A DNA stretch of 56,072 nucleotides. It comes from Prevotella sp. Its GTDB lineage: Bacteria; Bacteroidota; Bacteroidia; Bacteroidales; Bacteroidaceae. Position numbers and translations under genes: made by a program. Location: the NCBI GenBank assembly GCA_017402445.1, contig JAFPME010000005.1, forward strand, positions 1-56,072, given 5' to 3'. This document shows, one piece after another, positions 1-8,537 of this stretch (position 1 is its first letter; the number at the start of each line of letters is the position of its first letter). The notes under the pieces are model-generated. The model worked only from the letters and a program-made list of their open reading frames with translations. It was not told the origin of the DNA and made no database searches.

Positions 1-276
1 CACTATGCTTCAGACTGCGGGGCAAAGGTACTTCATATCAAACAGACTGCCAAAAATAAAGCAACTAAAGTCATCCTGCAATTTGAGCTATTGAGTACCA
101 ACTACTCAAAATCATCCTGCAAAATGAGCTATACGCCAAAAATTCTTACAACCTTCGTGACAAGAAGAGGATAATATCATATACGTCGACAAAACAGAAT
201 GCGCTGGCCTTTTTTGGTCAGCGCATTCTGCTTTCAAACGCACAGGCCGCTTCCCCATCGAGGTCATCGAACAGGG
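1..276. other. Left-edge intergenic region with short repeats
   Basis: No gene is supported here. A phrase beginning TCATCCTGCA and ending TGAGCTAT occurs twice (from 71 and from 112). Between the copies lies a small inverted repeat, TTGAGTA / TACTCAA. The rest is AT-rich, apart from the terminator hairpin at 195-230. The function of the repeats is unknown. Confidence 0.4.
195..230 (-). terminator. Intrinsic terminator after the 69-aa peptide gene
   Basis: A 15-bp stem (195-209 with 216-230, one G-T pair) closes a six-base loop. On the minus strand it is followed by TTTTG. It lies about 45 bases past the stop of the small acidic peptide gene and probably ends that two-gene transcript. Confidence 0.7.
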
Positions 277-486
277 TTAGTCCAGGTCGAGGAAATCATC
301 ATATTCATCATCATCACCACCACCCCAGGGATCGGGTGGGGTAGGTGGCGGCACCACCGGGTCTTCTTGCGTGACGTCAATGGGAGGATTGCCATCTTGC
401 GACCATCCCCGACTGGCGCTCATCAGTTGAAATGGCGAGACGAGTATGACCTCAGTATCTGGTTGCTGATATATTTTCTTCTTCAT
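277..486 (-). CDS. Small acidic peptide (69 aa), unknown function
   Basis: The protein opens with MKKKIYQQPDTEVILV, a hydrophobic stretch (ILVSPFQLM) and a Ser-Ala-Ser. A Pro-rich segment (VVPPPTPPDPW) follows, then a glycine run and a very acidic end (GGGDDDEYDDFLDLD). Short proteins starting with a similar 'MKK.Y..P.TEV' phrase are, as I recall, common orphan genes in Prevotella and relatives; no function is known to me. The start lies 13 bases past the stop of the upstream secreted-protein gene, so the two are probably co-transcribed, and a terminator follows. There is no classical signal peptide and no cysteine. The acidic tail could bind calcium or be the mature part of a processed peptide, but that is speculation. 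The closely coupled position and following terminator support it as a real gene. Confidence 0.6.
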   Translation of the reverse strand: MKKKIYQQPDTEVILVSPFQLMSASRGWSQDGNPPIDVTQEDPVVPPPTPPDPWGGGDDDEYDDFLDLD

Positions 487-499
487 CTCACGCCTCCTT

Positions 500-3229
500 T
501 CACTTCACCAGCAGTTTCTTTCCGTTTACGATGTACATGCCCTTCGGCAGGTTGTCAATCGATGTGTTTACCTTGCGCCCAGACAGGTCGTAGATGGCAG
601 TGATAGAATTCGGTGGCACGGGAACAACGGAATTTCGCTCAATGGAGGTTACGATGCCGTCGTCCGTCTCATCGTCTGCATATCCGTCTATGATACCGTT
701 GATGGAAATCTTAGCTCCTGCATCAGTGTTTTCAGGTGTGTCGAAGATGCTATGAGTGAGTGTAATCCATCCACGGAAGCCCTTGATGCGGGTGTCGCGG
801 CTCAGTTCATACATTTTGCCGCCGCTCATGGCATACGAACCCTTCGGGGCGTAGCTGCCGTCAGGGGACGTTTCAGAAGCAGAAACGGTTATAGTGCCAT
901 TACTGTTAACCCGGAACGTGTCGAAACCCGGTGTCTGAATATATGTGACATGTCCGCAACCGTCGTTCGTGTTATTATAGGAGCCGACTTCCTGCTCTCC
1001 GTTCCATGTATTCAGGTCCATTACAGGATAAATATAATCAGGATCTTCATTTTCTCCCTTGGTGGAGAAGAACATCCTGCCGAGGTCGTAATAGTTAGCC
1101 ATGTCGCCACGTGGGGTTACACCAAAGATAGGCTCCTTTGTTGGTTTCAGCATGTAGAGGTTGCCAGGCGTGACGACGTTGTCGAGCGTAATCAGATCGA
1201 CCGTCTGGAAATCAATGATACGGTCATTTTTATTCGACAGGTTGCCGATGCTGTGCAAGATGAGCAGTTCGCAATCGTCTCCGAAAGCATTGCGCACTTG
1301 CTCACCCGTCAAGGGCAGCGGGAACGAGAAGGTGTTCCACTCGTCCCTCGTGAACTTCCGTTGCAGGTTGACAGAACCACTATACCTGCCACTCTTGACT
1401 GCCGGAGCATATTCGTTTGGCGTAAACCGCGCTTCGTCAGCATCTTCTTGGCTCAAGTATCTCAAATCCTCTTCGTCCTCATAGAAGAACACGGGGCCTA
1501 TACCCATATAGGAGGCGCGGATGTCATCCACGCACACCCAGTCGGTGTCATAGTAGCCTCTGTTGTTGTTTTTGACAACAACATCGCTCTGAGTAGCCGC
1601 ATCTTTCCTGAATCCTAAGCGGATGGTCTTTTTGCCTGCCTCGAAGTCTTCTTCCGAAATCAGCACCCACACCTTCTGTCTGTGGTTATCTCTGTTGCGG
1701 AGCAACTCCTTGCCCACTTCCAAACAATTCTCGTAGTTATTTTTCTGATATGCATCGTAACGCATTTTCTCCAAAGTCACCTGGCCATAGGTAGGATCAT
1801 CCTCATTTTCCTCATCTGGAATCGCAAACGAGCTTTCCGGAGTATTGATTTGGTCGTCGCGAATCACACGGGCAAACAGATAGGCATCATGGGCATCATT
1901 TTCATCATTTTCGCTCATCGAGAAGCCCGCACACTCTATCTCATACCATCCTGGTAAGGTGACTGTGAAGTTGGTCGTGACGGTGCCCACGCCTTCAAAG
2001 ATCATAAAACCATACTTGGCATTCTTCTTTCCAGCAGGCTGATCATTCGTGCTTGTAGAAGTCCACTTGTCAAATACTTCTTTTAACCTAACGGGCGAGT
2101 CCCATGGTTCATTGACAAAACCTCTTGATTGTTGGTTGTTGGTTTTCAACGCTTGATCCTTCTGATAATCACCCCAGGTGTAGGCATAACGTTTCGTACC
2201 CGTCCCATAGGTATAGCCACTCAGCGTAGAGACCGTCCAGTCGTGATCACCGAAAAAGTCATTGGCGTTACGGGTGAAATCGCGGTCTTTAATCAGTGAC
2301 GAGATGCTTGGATTAAGCCCAATCCCGTTACTGTTCAGTTTATCTATAAACTCTTTGATAGATATCAAGCGCCACTGATAGAGTTTCTGTATATCCACAA
2401 GGTCTCCGTTTTCCAACATTGCCTTTCCGTTTTCTTGCTTCACATAAACACCATTCTCTGTTGTCGTACCCCACATAGAAACTGCTTCTATAGCATCTTC
2501 GTTCCGTACGTCTACGCTTGTCCAGCAAGAACGGTCATCATCCATAAATACAAACTGCCCGTCACCCTTGCCATTTATGGTGTTGTGACATTCTCCCCAA
2601 GCGGCTCCAAGAAAAAAATTCTTGCCGTCATATTGTTTGTTATGGTATGTAGAGCCAGTAGAAGCATTAGGAGCATTAATCTTATATAGACTTTTAGAAG
2701 TTTGATACATATAATAGGTGTAAGTCTCTGTATTCGACGCTGCTTCAACTCGCTCAAAATGCCAAGTCATTGGATAATTTCCCCATTTAGTGTCTCCATC
2801 CATCAAGGTGGTAAGGTTGGCTTCAGTAATACTTGTCCAGCTGGTTTTTCCTGTCGGTTCAGGAGGTCGGGTGCAGAAACTGTTCTTAGTAGCAGTTACA
2901 CTCTCGGTGATTCCAGCATTGATGCGGCCATTGGAGTACAGATACATCTGGCGGCCAAAGTCCGAGAAGAACAGACGGCCTTCCATTGCCCAGTCACCAC
3001 CCTGCATGATAAAACGACCGGTTCCTACATTATACAAAAGAAAGGGAAAACCACTTTCAATGGTGTTATCGTCGGGGTAATCGCCATTAAGAAGAACAGT
3101 ATTAACATCAATACCCTTCCATTTCTGGCTGGTAGCCTCGGCATGTGTCTGTGCCTTTAATCCTCCGACAAGTATGAACGTCATGAGGAATAATAATGCG
3201 TATGTCTTAAAATGTCTATTGAGTCTCAT
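500..3229 (-). CDS. Large secreted protein with C-terminal sorting-like tail, unknown function
   Basis: A protein of about 909 aa. I start it at the ATG at 3229 (MRLNRHFKTYALL), because the longer frame needs a TTG two codons earlier. Residues 1-27 form a signal peptide ending in GGLKAQ. The body is rich in aromatic residues, Asn and Asp, as in extracellular beta-sandwich proteins. I recognise no catalytic family. The end (IYDLSGRKV, then LPKGMYIVNGKKLLVK) resembles the C-terminal sorting domains of type IX secretion substrates. The same tail occurs on three PUL proteins in this window. It therefore probably acts at the cell surface or outside the cell, perhaps binding glycan, but this is inferred only from the tail and the neighbourhood. 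It is followed by the small acidic peptide gene. It is separated from rhaM by about 780 bases, so it may not belong to the PUL. Confidence 0.75.
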   Translation of the reverse strand: MRLNRHFKTYALLFLMTFILVGGLKAQTHAEATSQKWKGIDVNTVLLNGDYPDDNTIESGFPFLLYNVGTGRFIMQGGDWAMEGRLFFSDFGRQMYLYSNGRINAGITESVTATKNSFCTRPPEPTGKTSWTSITEANLTTLMDGDTKWGNYPMTWHFERVEAASNTETYTYYMYQTSKSLYKINAPNASTGSTYHNKQYDGKNFFLGAAWGECHNTINGKGDGQFVFMDDDRSCWTSVDVRNEDAIEAVSMWGTTTENGVYVKQENGKAMLENGDLVDIQKLYQWRLISIKEFIDKLNSNGIGLNPSISSLIKDRDFTRNANDFFGDHDWTVSTLSGYTYGTGTKRYAYTWGDYQKDQALKTNNQQSRGFVNEPWDSPVRLKEVFDKWTSTSTNDQPAGKKNAKYGFMIFEGVGTVTTNFTVTLPGWYEIECAGFSMSENDENDAHDAYLFARVIRDDQINTPESSFAIPDEENEDDPTYGQVTLEKMRYDAYQKNNYENCLEVGKELLRNRDNHRQKVWVLISEEDFEAGKKTIRLGFRKDAATQSDVVVKNNNRGYYDTDWVCVDDIRASYMGIGPVFFYEDEEDLRYLSQEDADEARFTPNEYAPAVKSGRYSGSVNLQRKFTRDEWNTFSFPLPLTGEQVRNAFGDDCELLILHSIGNLSNKNDRIIDFQTVDLITLDNVVTPGNLYMLKPTKEPIFGVTPRGDMANYYDLGRMFFSTKGENEDPDYIYPVMDLNTWNGEQEVGSYNNTNDGCGHVTYIQTPGFDTFRVNSNGTITVSASETSPDGSYAPKGSYAMSGGKMYELSRDTRIKGFRGWITLTHSIFDTPENTDAGAKISINGIIDGYADDETDDGIVTSIERNSVVPVPPNSITAIYDLSGRKVNTSIDNLPKGMYIVNGKKLLVK

Positions 3230-3712
3230 AACCAAATGACAAAAATTCTTACAAATTAGAAAAAACAGTTTTCATTCTTACAAAAATACATAAAAGATTT
3301 CTTTTTTACGGAATCGATGTGTATTTTTTTTTTAAAAAATGCGGATTTAACTTTTGTTAGGTTAAATCGACCTTCAACACCCCAGAATGAGAAGAAAATG
3401 AAGGGCAGGTCTATGGATACTCGATTTGCTCAATCTATGAGCCAGAACGACACATACACTAATTATATATACGAAACGTAAATAAAAAACTATTACAAGG
3501 ATATTAAATATTATCTCAGTACTACTTACGGTGAATGTCATGTTTCCGCTTGGAAAGGTGATGTAATAATCGTAATTCACGTAATTCTTTGAGGAGCTTG
3601 TTTAGTTAAGAGTTAAGAAAAGATGCTGTTGTGGCTGTCAATCATTCAAAATTATGATAATTTCTGGAAATTCCTTTCTTAAAGTCCCGCGCAGCGAATA
3701 ATTATTCTTATG

Positions 3713-3784
3713 ATTCGAATTTCCTAAAATATACTCATTCGAATTTCTTTCGGAATTATTATTCGTTCTCATTCGCTCTCACTA
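3713..3784. repeat. Three-unit degenerate repeat, 24-bp period
   Basis: ATTCG begins at 3713, 3737 and 3761, exactly 24 bases apart. The first two units share ATTCGAATTTC. Extra ATTCG or CGAAT copies lie nearby (about 3695 and 3771). The unit length is a multiple of three, but no start codon or conserved frame suggests that it is coding. Confidence 0.5.
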
Positions 3785-3861
3785 TTCTCATGCGTTTCCG
3801 TCAAAGGAATATGGGGAGGGGGGAAAGAGAATCACTTGATTGACGTCGTTCGTTAAATGTG

Positions 3862-3932
3862 AATGTTCATGAATGGACACGAGTCTTCAGGAATCATTGT
3901 TTTTGAAAACACATGTGTCATTCATGAACATT
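3862..3932. repeat. Large inverted repeat built on TTCATGAA
   Basis: The left arm AATGTTCATGAATG (3862-3875) is perfectly complementary to CATTCATGAACATT (3919-3932). A further GACAC/GTGT pairing lies inside. Each arm contains the 8-bp palindrome TTCATGAA. It lies about 80 bases past the rhaM stop. It could end or protect the pectin operon transcript, or be a paired operator. No T-tract follows on the minus strand, so a classical terminator is not shown. Confidence 0.5.
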
Positions 3933-4012
3933 ACATCCCATGGTATGTGGGTCTTCGGTGAAGCTCTACGGAAATTGCTCTTCCCTATTCCCTTCCACCT
4001 TGAGGGAAAGAC

Positions 4013-4330
4013 TTAATCCATGTGGAAGACCTCCTGGATGGGGATGGTGACGGGCGAGTTATCGGAGTTCACCTCCATGATATCAGCCATCATGTCCCAC
4101 CATTTCTGCGTGATGGGATCCACATCTGTGGTGTCTTGACTGTTGCCCTCGCCGCTACACTCCTGATAGGCGAAGAGGATGTTGGTCTCCTTGTCCCAGA
4201 AGATGCTGTAGTTTCCCACGCCCTGGTCCTTGATCATCTGCTTCAGTTCTGGCCAGATGGCAGCGTGGCGTTTCTCATACTCTTTCTCGAAGCCGGGCTT
4301 CAAGTACATTTTAAATGCGAATCTTTTCAT
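4013..4330 (-). CDS. rhaM: L-rhamnose mutarotase
   Basis: A 105-aa cytoplasmic enzyme that interconverts the alpha and beta anomers of L-rhamnose, feeding rhamnose freed from pectin into catabolism. The length fits the RhaM family exactly. Near the N-terminus lies YEKRHAAIWPEL, with the family's Tyr and catalytic His, then ysIFWDKETNILFAYQE and the late WW of the dimeric alpha/beta barrel fold (QKWWDMM). There is no signal peptide, as expected. It is the last gene of the minus-strand pectinase block, 45 bases after the esterase gene. No rhamnose kinase, isomerase or aldolase gene is in this window, so the rest of the pathway must be elsewhere. Confidence 0.95.
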   Translation of the reverse strand: MKRFAFKMYLKPGFEKEYEKRHAAIWPELKQMIKDQGVGNYSIFWDKETNILFAYQECSGEGNSQDTTDVDPITQKWWDMMADIMEVNSDNSPVTIPIQEVFHMD

Positions 4331-4375
4331 AATTGTATTATTTTGTAGATGAATGGATCAACGATGAACTAACAC

Positions 4376-5599
4376 TCAGTTCCCGTCTGGCTTGGTGACG
4401 TCGGCATTGTCGGGCGAATTGAACCAGACGAAGCGATTGAAGTCATCAGGATGCGACGGGTCGAAGTCCTGCCAGTCGGAGCGCAGGTGGCTGACGATTG
4501 GCAGTCCGAGCTGCTTCAAGCCCATGACGACGAGCTTGGCCACCTCGTAAGCGCCGTAGGGATTGAAGTGCGTGTTATCGGCGAGAGCTTTTTCCTGTCC
4601 TGGGAATGTATTGGCCGGATAGTGTACGAGTGCCCGCTTGCTGTCTTCGTAGCCCAAGGTCTCGAAGAATGTCTTCGTGGTGCCGTTGAGGTCGATGACG
4701 GGCACGTTCTCGCGCAGTGCCACGCTGAGCATGGCGGCGGGGAACTCGCCGTGCGTTGCCTTGATGGTCTTGTTGTCGGCCTCCCACGCCCTGCGCTGCG
4801 TCGGCGTACAGAAGATGATGTTTCCACCGGCTTCACGCACCTTGTCGATGAAGATTTTCAGGTTGTAGACATAGTGATACCACGGTCCGTCACCTGCCCT
4901 GTGCTCCTTCTCGTCGTTGTGCCCGAACTCACAGACTACGTAGTCGCCGGGTTTCATCATTGAAAGGATTTTCTCCAGACGGTTGGAACCGAGGAAGGTG
5001 CGCGCCGTGAGCCCGCTTTCGGCATGGTTGGAGATGGCCACCTGGTCGTCGAACCATCGTGTGATCATCTGTCCCCACGAGGCCCACGGGTCGTTGTTCT
5101 GGTCGACGACGGTGGAATTTCCGCAGAGGAAGACCGTCGTGGCCGTGGTGTCGCGCTCTATGCGGATGCGTTGCACGGCGGGTGCACTGCCGTTGAACTC
5201 CAACGTGAGCAGGTTGTCCCAGTTGAGATAGCCTTTCTCGCGTTCCTTTATCTTCACGACGCCCTCTTTCAGCTCGATGGATTTGTTGTCGGCCGACGGC
5301 TGACGGTAGACATATCGTGGCGAACGTTTGCTGACAATGAACGAGACGGTCTGGAACTGTCCCTTCCGCGTCTGCGCATTCTCGACGAACAGTCGTCGGC
5401 TCTCAGCGCGGACCACGGTCTGCCCTGCCCTCTTCTTCGAGCCGAGCGTGAGCGTCACTTTGTAGTTGCCGTCATCCACGGGTACTGAGAAATAGAAAGG
5501 AGTCGTCGCCTTGCGGTTGATGACGGTGTCTACGACCGTCTGGGCCTGCAAGGAAAGCGTGAAGGCCGTCATGGCCATGGTTGCTATGAGTTTCTTCAT
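4376..5599 (-). CDS. Rhamnogalacturonan acetylesterase (SGNH, CE12-like) with N-terminal beta domain
   Basis: A secreted 407-aa protein, predicted to remove acetyl groups from galacturonate in rhamnogalacturonan so that lyases can cut. Residues 1-20 are a signal peptide (ending SLQAQ). Residues 25-150 form a beta-rich domain like those found in front of CE12 esterases. The SGNH hydrolase core starts at about 155. Block I is FLCGNSTVVDQ, with nucleophile Ser162. The Asn block is VCEFGHNDEKE, and the catalytic Asp-His pair sits in DNTHFNPYGA. Block I has Asn where most GDSL enzymes have Asp, as is usual in this subgroup. It lies between a PL11 lyase gene (113 bases upstream) and rhaM in the same orientation. 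The substrate is assigned from family and context. Confidence 0.85.
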   Translation of the reverse strand: MKKLIATMAMTAFTLSLQAQTVVDTVINRKATTPFYFSVPVDDGNYKVTLTLGSKKRAGQTVVRAESRRLFVENAQTRKGQFQTVSFIVSKRSPRYVYRQPSADNKSIELKEGVVKIKEREKGYLNWDNLLTLEFNGSAPAVQRIRIERDTTATTVFLCGNSTVVDQNNDPWASWGQMITRWFDDQVAISNHAESGLTARTFLGSNRLEKILSMMKPGDYVVCEFGHNDEKEHRAGDGPWYHYVYNLKIFIDKVREAGGNIIFCTPTQRRAWEADNKTIKATHGEFPAAMLSVALRENVPVIDLNGTTKTFFETLGYEDSKRALVHYPANTFPGQEKALADNTHFNPYGAYEVAKLVVMGLKQLGLPIVSHLRSDWQDFDPSHPDDFNRFVWFNSPDNADVTKPDGN

Positions 5600-5712
5600 T
5601 GTTTTTTTATTTTATGTGATGTATTGTCATTGATGACTGGCGCCGCGAACCATCCTTGTCGGGTCAAGTGGCCGTGACTCGGCAACTGGATCGGGCGGTC
5701 AGGGCCTGGGCA

Positions 5713-7638
5713 TTATTTCTTCTTTGTTTTCAGCACGGCATCGGGCAGATAATAGCCCAGATGTGGCGGTTGGTTGTAGGCCACATTCTGCCAGCAGACG
5801 CTCATGCGGTAGGTGTGGTCGTGCATCAGCGTCGTCACACGGTGGTCGGTGGGAATGTTGGTTGTGAAGATGTTCAGGTGCGACGCGTCGCTGCTATCCC
5901 ACAGAATGAGTTCTTCGCGCCAGTCACCGAACAGGTCGGCCTGCAGGTTGGGCGTCGCCTTGCTGCCGTTGCAGGTCATCGACGCTCCCATCTCCCACAG
6001 ATGCTTGCCGTTGCTCAGCGGCAATGGTTCTGCATGGCTGCCGTTCCACTTCTCCAACTGCGGTGCGAAGCGCTTCAGCCTCGTGCTTCCGAACAGCTCG
6101 TCCTGAAGGTCGCCGTCCCAGTAGATGCGGAAGTTGATGGAGGGATTATGGTCGGAGATGATATTGCCGCGAATGTCGCGCACGGCCCGTTTGTCGGAGT
6201 TCCAGAACTCAAAGCCGCGATGCGCTGCGTCGATATCGGCCGCCAGTCCGCGCCCTGTGTCGGTTCTGCCCGGCTCATGGTAGAGGATTTCGCCCGTCCG
6301 TGCGTCGCGCAGGTCGGCTCCGTAGGGCGGAAACTCGTGCACCATGTAGTATTCCAGCCCCGGACGGTCGGGGTCGAGGTCGGTCAGATGGTGTGCGTCA
6401 CCGTGTCCGAGCGACGTGGAATAGAGCAGGCTGCCGTCGTTGTCGACAGCTGCCGAGCCGAACGTGATTTCGTCGCAGCCGTCACCGTCGACGTCGGCCA
6501 CGGCAATGCTGTGGCTTCCCTGCCCATAGGTGGAGGGCACATTGGGGTCTTCGTCTCGATGGACCCACTTCGTGGTAAGCCGCTGACCGTCAAAACCGAC
6601 AGCCCAGAGACAGGTACGCGTGTAGTATCCTCGTGTAAAAACGGCACTGGCATTGCGGTGTGCACCGTCGAGATGGGCCACGCAGGCCAGGAAACGGTCG
6701 CCGCGGTTACCCACGACACGCCCCCGGTCGCCCCAGCCGTCGATGTCGTAGTCAGCACTGCCGCCGAGCGTGAAGGCTCGGTTAGGGTTATAATAAACGG
6801 TATGGACAGCGCGCCCAGTCTGCCCGTCGAACACGGTCAGATATTCGGGACCGCTCAGAATGCGCCCACGCTCGTTGCGGTAGTCGGCACTGTTGCCGGT
6901 GGAGCGTATCTCGTCGTCGGTGGCTGCCTCGGAGACGTAGCGTCCCTGCCCGTCGGTGGTGCCGGGAGCCGTCTTGCACATCATCTCCGCGCGGCCGTCG
7001 CCGTTGAAGTCGTAGACGAGGAACTGCGTGTAGTGGGCTCCGGCGCGGATGTTACGTCCAAGGTCGATGCGCCAGAGGCGCGTGCCATCCATGCGGTAGC
7101 AGTCGAAGATGACGCTTGCGGTAAACCCCTCGTGCGAATTGTCGCGCGAATTGGTAGGTTCCCATTTCAGGATGATTTCGTAGGATCCGTCGCCATCGAC
7201 ATCGCCCACGCTGCAGTCGTTGGGCAGATAGACATATTCGCGCCCGTCAACGGTGCCGCCATCAGGACGGTCCAACGGGATGGAAAGGAAAAGACCGGCC
7301 CAGGGAGTGGCGACGGAAGAAGTGTCGACAGGCATCTGTCCGTGCAGCGTAACGACCTGATAGCGCGAAGAAGGCATGCCGTCGGTGTCAGTATAGCAAG
7401 TGGCCCCCGTCAGGTTGCGCGCAATGGGTTTCCCGTCGCGCAACAGATGGAACGATGTTGCAGCAGGGTCGGTGCCCAAGAGTCGCCAGCTGACGAAGAT
7501 TCCCTTTTGTTGGGCAGGCAGAGCCACCATGCCGCGGTTCAGCTTTTCCATCTGCGGTGGGGCGGATGGAGGCTGTGCATGCACAGCCATGGTCAAGCCG
7601 ACGGCGGCAGCGATGAGCAAAATCCGTGCTGTTTTCAT
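5713..7638 (-). CDS. Rhamnogalacturonan lyase, family PL11 (first copy)
   Basis: A 641-aa secreted lyase cutting the rhamnose-galacturonate backbone by beta-elimination and leaving unsaturated galacturonate ends. I start it at the internal ATG at 7638 (MKTARILLIAAAVGL), which gives a proper signal peptide ending AVHAQ; the longer frame adds 13 hydrophilic residues. PL11 marks are MEKLNRGMVAL near the N-terminus, VSWRLLGTDP, NDCSVGDVDGDGSYE, MNIRAG-like NIRAGAHYTQF, several DxDGDG calcium-binding loops and WQNVAYNQPPHLGYYLPD near the C-terminus. These loops form the eight-bladed propeller of the family. Unlike the other two PL11 copies here it has no C-terminal sorting-like tail; it simply ends in Lys residues. 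It may therefore stay in the periplasm or be released. It is likely co-transcribed with the SGNH gene 49 bases upstream. Confidence 0.93.
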   Translation of the reverse strand: MKTARILLIAAAVGLTMAVHAQPPSAPPQMEKLNRGMVALPAQQKGIFVSWRLLGTDPAATSFHLLRDGKPIARNLTGATCYTDTDGMPSSRYQVVTLHGQMPVDTSSVATPWAGLFLSIPLDRPDGGTVDGREYVYLPNDCSVGDVDGDGSYEIILKWEPTNSRDNSHEGFTASVIFDCYRMDGTRLWRIDLGRNIRAGAHYTQFLVYDFNGDGRAEMMCKTAPGTTDGQGRYVSEAATDDEIRSTGNSADYRNERGRILSGPEYLTVFDGQTGRAVHTVYYNPNRAFTLGGSADYDIDGWGDRGRVVGNRGDRFLACVAHLDGAHRNASAVFTRGYYTRTCLWAVGFDGQRLTTKWVHRDEDPNVPSTYGQGSHSIAVADVDGDGCDEITFGSAAVDNDGSLLYSTSLGHGDAHHLTDLDPDRPGLEYYMVHEFPPYGADLRDARTGEILYHEPGRTDTGRGLAADIDAAHRGFEFWNSDKRAVRDIRGNIISDHNPSINFRIYWDGDLQDELFGSTRLKRFAPQLEKWNGSHAEPLPLSNGKHLWEMGASMTCNGSKATPNLQADLFGDWREELILWDSSDASHLNIFTTNIPTDHRVTTLMHDHTYRMSVCWQNVAYNQPPHLGYYLPDAVLKTKKK

Positions 7639-7687
7639 GCAGTGTGAGTTTTTTTCTTTGAACGGGAATAGGGACAAATCTTTATGC

Positions 7688-8497
7688 TTAGAAGGTGCAA
7701 GGCAAGGAGAGCAGCTGATACATCAGCGTGCGGGCCATGCGCTCCTGGCCTTTGTCGTTGGGATGGAGTTGATCGACGTCGGGCTTGGCGAAGTACTGCA
7801 GCTGTTCTTCTTGCAGGGGGAACAGTCCACAGGAAGCGTTCCAGTCGATGACGGGCACGGCCCAGATGTTCCCGGCTTCCTTCACACTGCTGACGTAGGC
7901 ATCTACATACTCGCCGCACTCGTTCTGATACGACTCGTTGGGCTGCCAGTTCTTGTCGTTGGCGAAGAAGTTGGCACGGTGGATGGGAGTCAGCAGCACG
8001 ATCTGCTTGGTGGGATACATGCGCTTCACCGTGTCGAGAGCGATGTTGATGCGGCCGCGATACGTATTCTTGTTCATCGCCGGAACACGCTGGCGACGCG
8101 TCTCCAGGGCCTTGGGCTTATGGATGCCGGCCATCACCTCGGTCGTGGTCTCGTCCCACCACTCGCCGATGGGCACACCGGCATTGTAGTCGTTGGTGCC
8201 GATGAAGATCAGGATGGCATCGAAGTCGTCGCCATGTTCGCTCTTCAGCTGCTCTGCCTGCCGCGGGATGTCGTTCCACTGTCGGCCGCTGACACCGTAG
8301 ACGTACGGCGTAATGCCGAGCCATTCCTGCAGGAAGTTCCAGTATTTCTTCTTCGAACCGCTGTTGCGCGGATCGGTGATGCTGTCGCCGAAGTAGGCGA
8401 CGCGCTTGCCTTGCCACGGATGTTGGAAGAGCGTCTGGGGAGACGCCTGCACGGCCAGGGCCAAAAAGAACACGAGTGAGATTGTTTTCTTCAGCAT
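7688..8497 (-). CDS. Secreted SGNH/GDSL esterase
   Basis: A 269-aa protein with a signal peptide of about 20 residues. Block I is VAYFGDSITD (nucleophile Ser39), the Gly block is YGVSGRQWNDI, the Asn block is IFIGTNDYN, and the catalytic Asp-His pair lies in DQLHPNDKG. This is the GDSL-like lipase/acylhydrolase type 2 pattern, different from the CE12-like esterases of this locus. In an operon between two PL11 lyase genes it is best read as a carbohydrate acetylesterase that removes acetyl groups from pectic oligosaccharides. The exact bond is not visible from sequence. Spacing is 40 bases to the upstream lyase and 49 to the downstream one. Confidence 0.82.
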   Translation of the reverse strand: MLKKTISLVFFLALAVQASPQTLFQHPWQGKRVAYFGDSITDPRNSGSKKKYWNFLQEWLGITPYVYGVSGRQWNDIPRQAEQLKSEHGDDFDAILIFIGTNDYNAGVPIGEWWDETTTEVMAGIHKPKALETRRQRVPAMNKNTYRGRINIALDTVKRMYPTKQIVLLTPIHRANFFANDKNWQPNESYQNECGEYVDAYVSSVKEAGNIWAVPVIDWNASCGLFPLQEEQLQYFAKPDVDQLHPNDKGQERMARTLMYQLLSLPCTF

Positions 8498-8537
8498 AAC
8501 GTTTTTAGATATGTATTATAACGTTTTTCTATATGTA

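Larger units (their letters stand above)
3230..4012. other. 783-bp intergenic region with repeats and an inverted repeat
   Basis: No credible gene is seen. The region holds the leader of the 909-aa protein gene, an ATTCG-rich array with a 24-bp period (3713-3784) and a large inverted repeat (3862-3932). It is AT-rich compared with the flanking genes. Confidence 0.5.

Noticed and set aside
3374-3580. A 68-codon minus-strand frame in the left intergenic region
   Set aside because: AT-rich, no motif, no promoter or partner gene, and composition like the surrounding non-coding DNA.
5656-7647. A 663-codon open frame antisense to the first PL11 gene, and an 867-codon frame antisense to SusC (25751-28354)
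   Set aside because: Both mirror GC-rich real genes on the other strand, have no recognisable domains, and their residue composition is that of reversed codons. The true genes carry clear family motifs.
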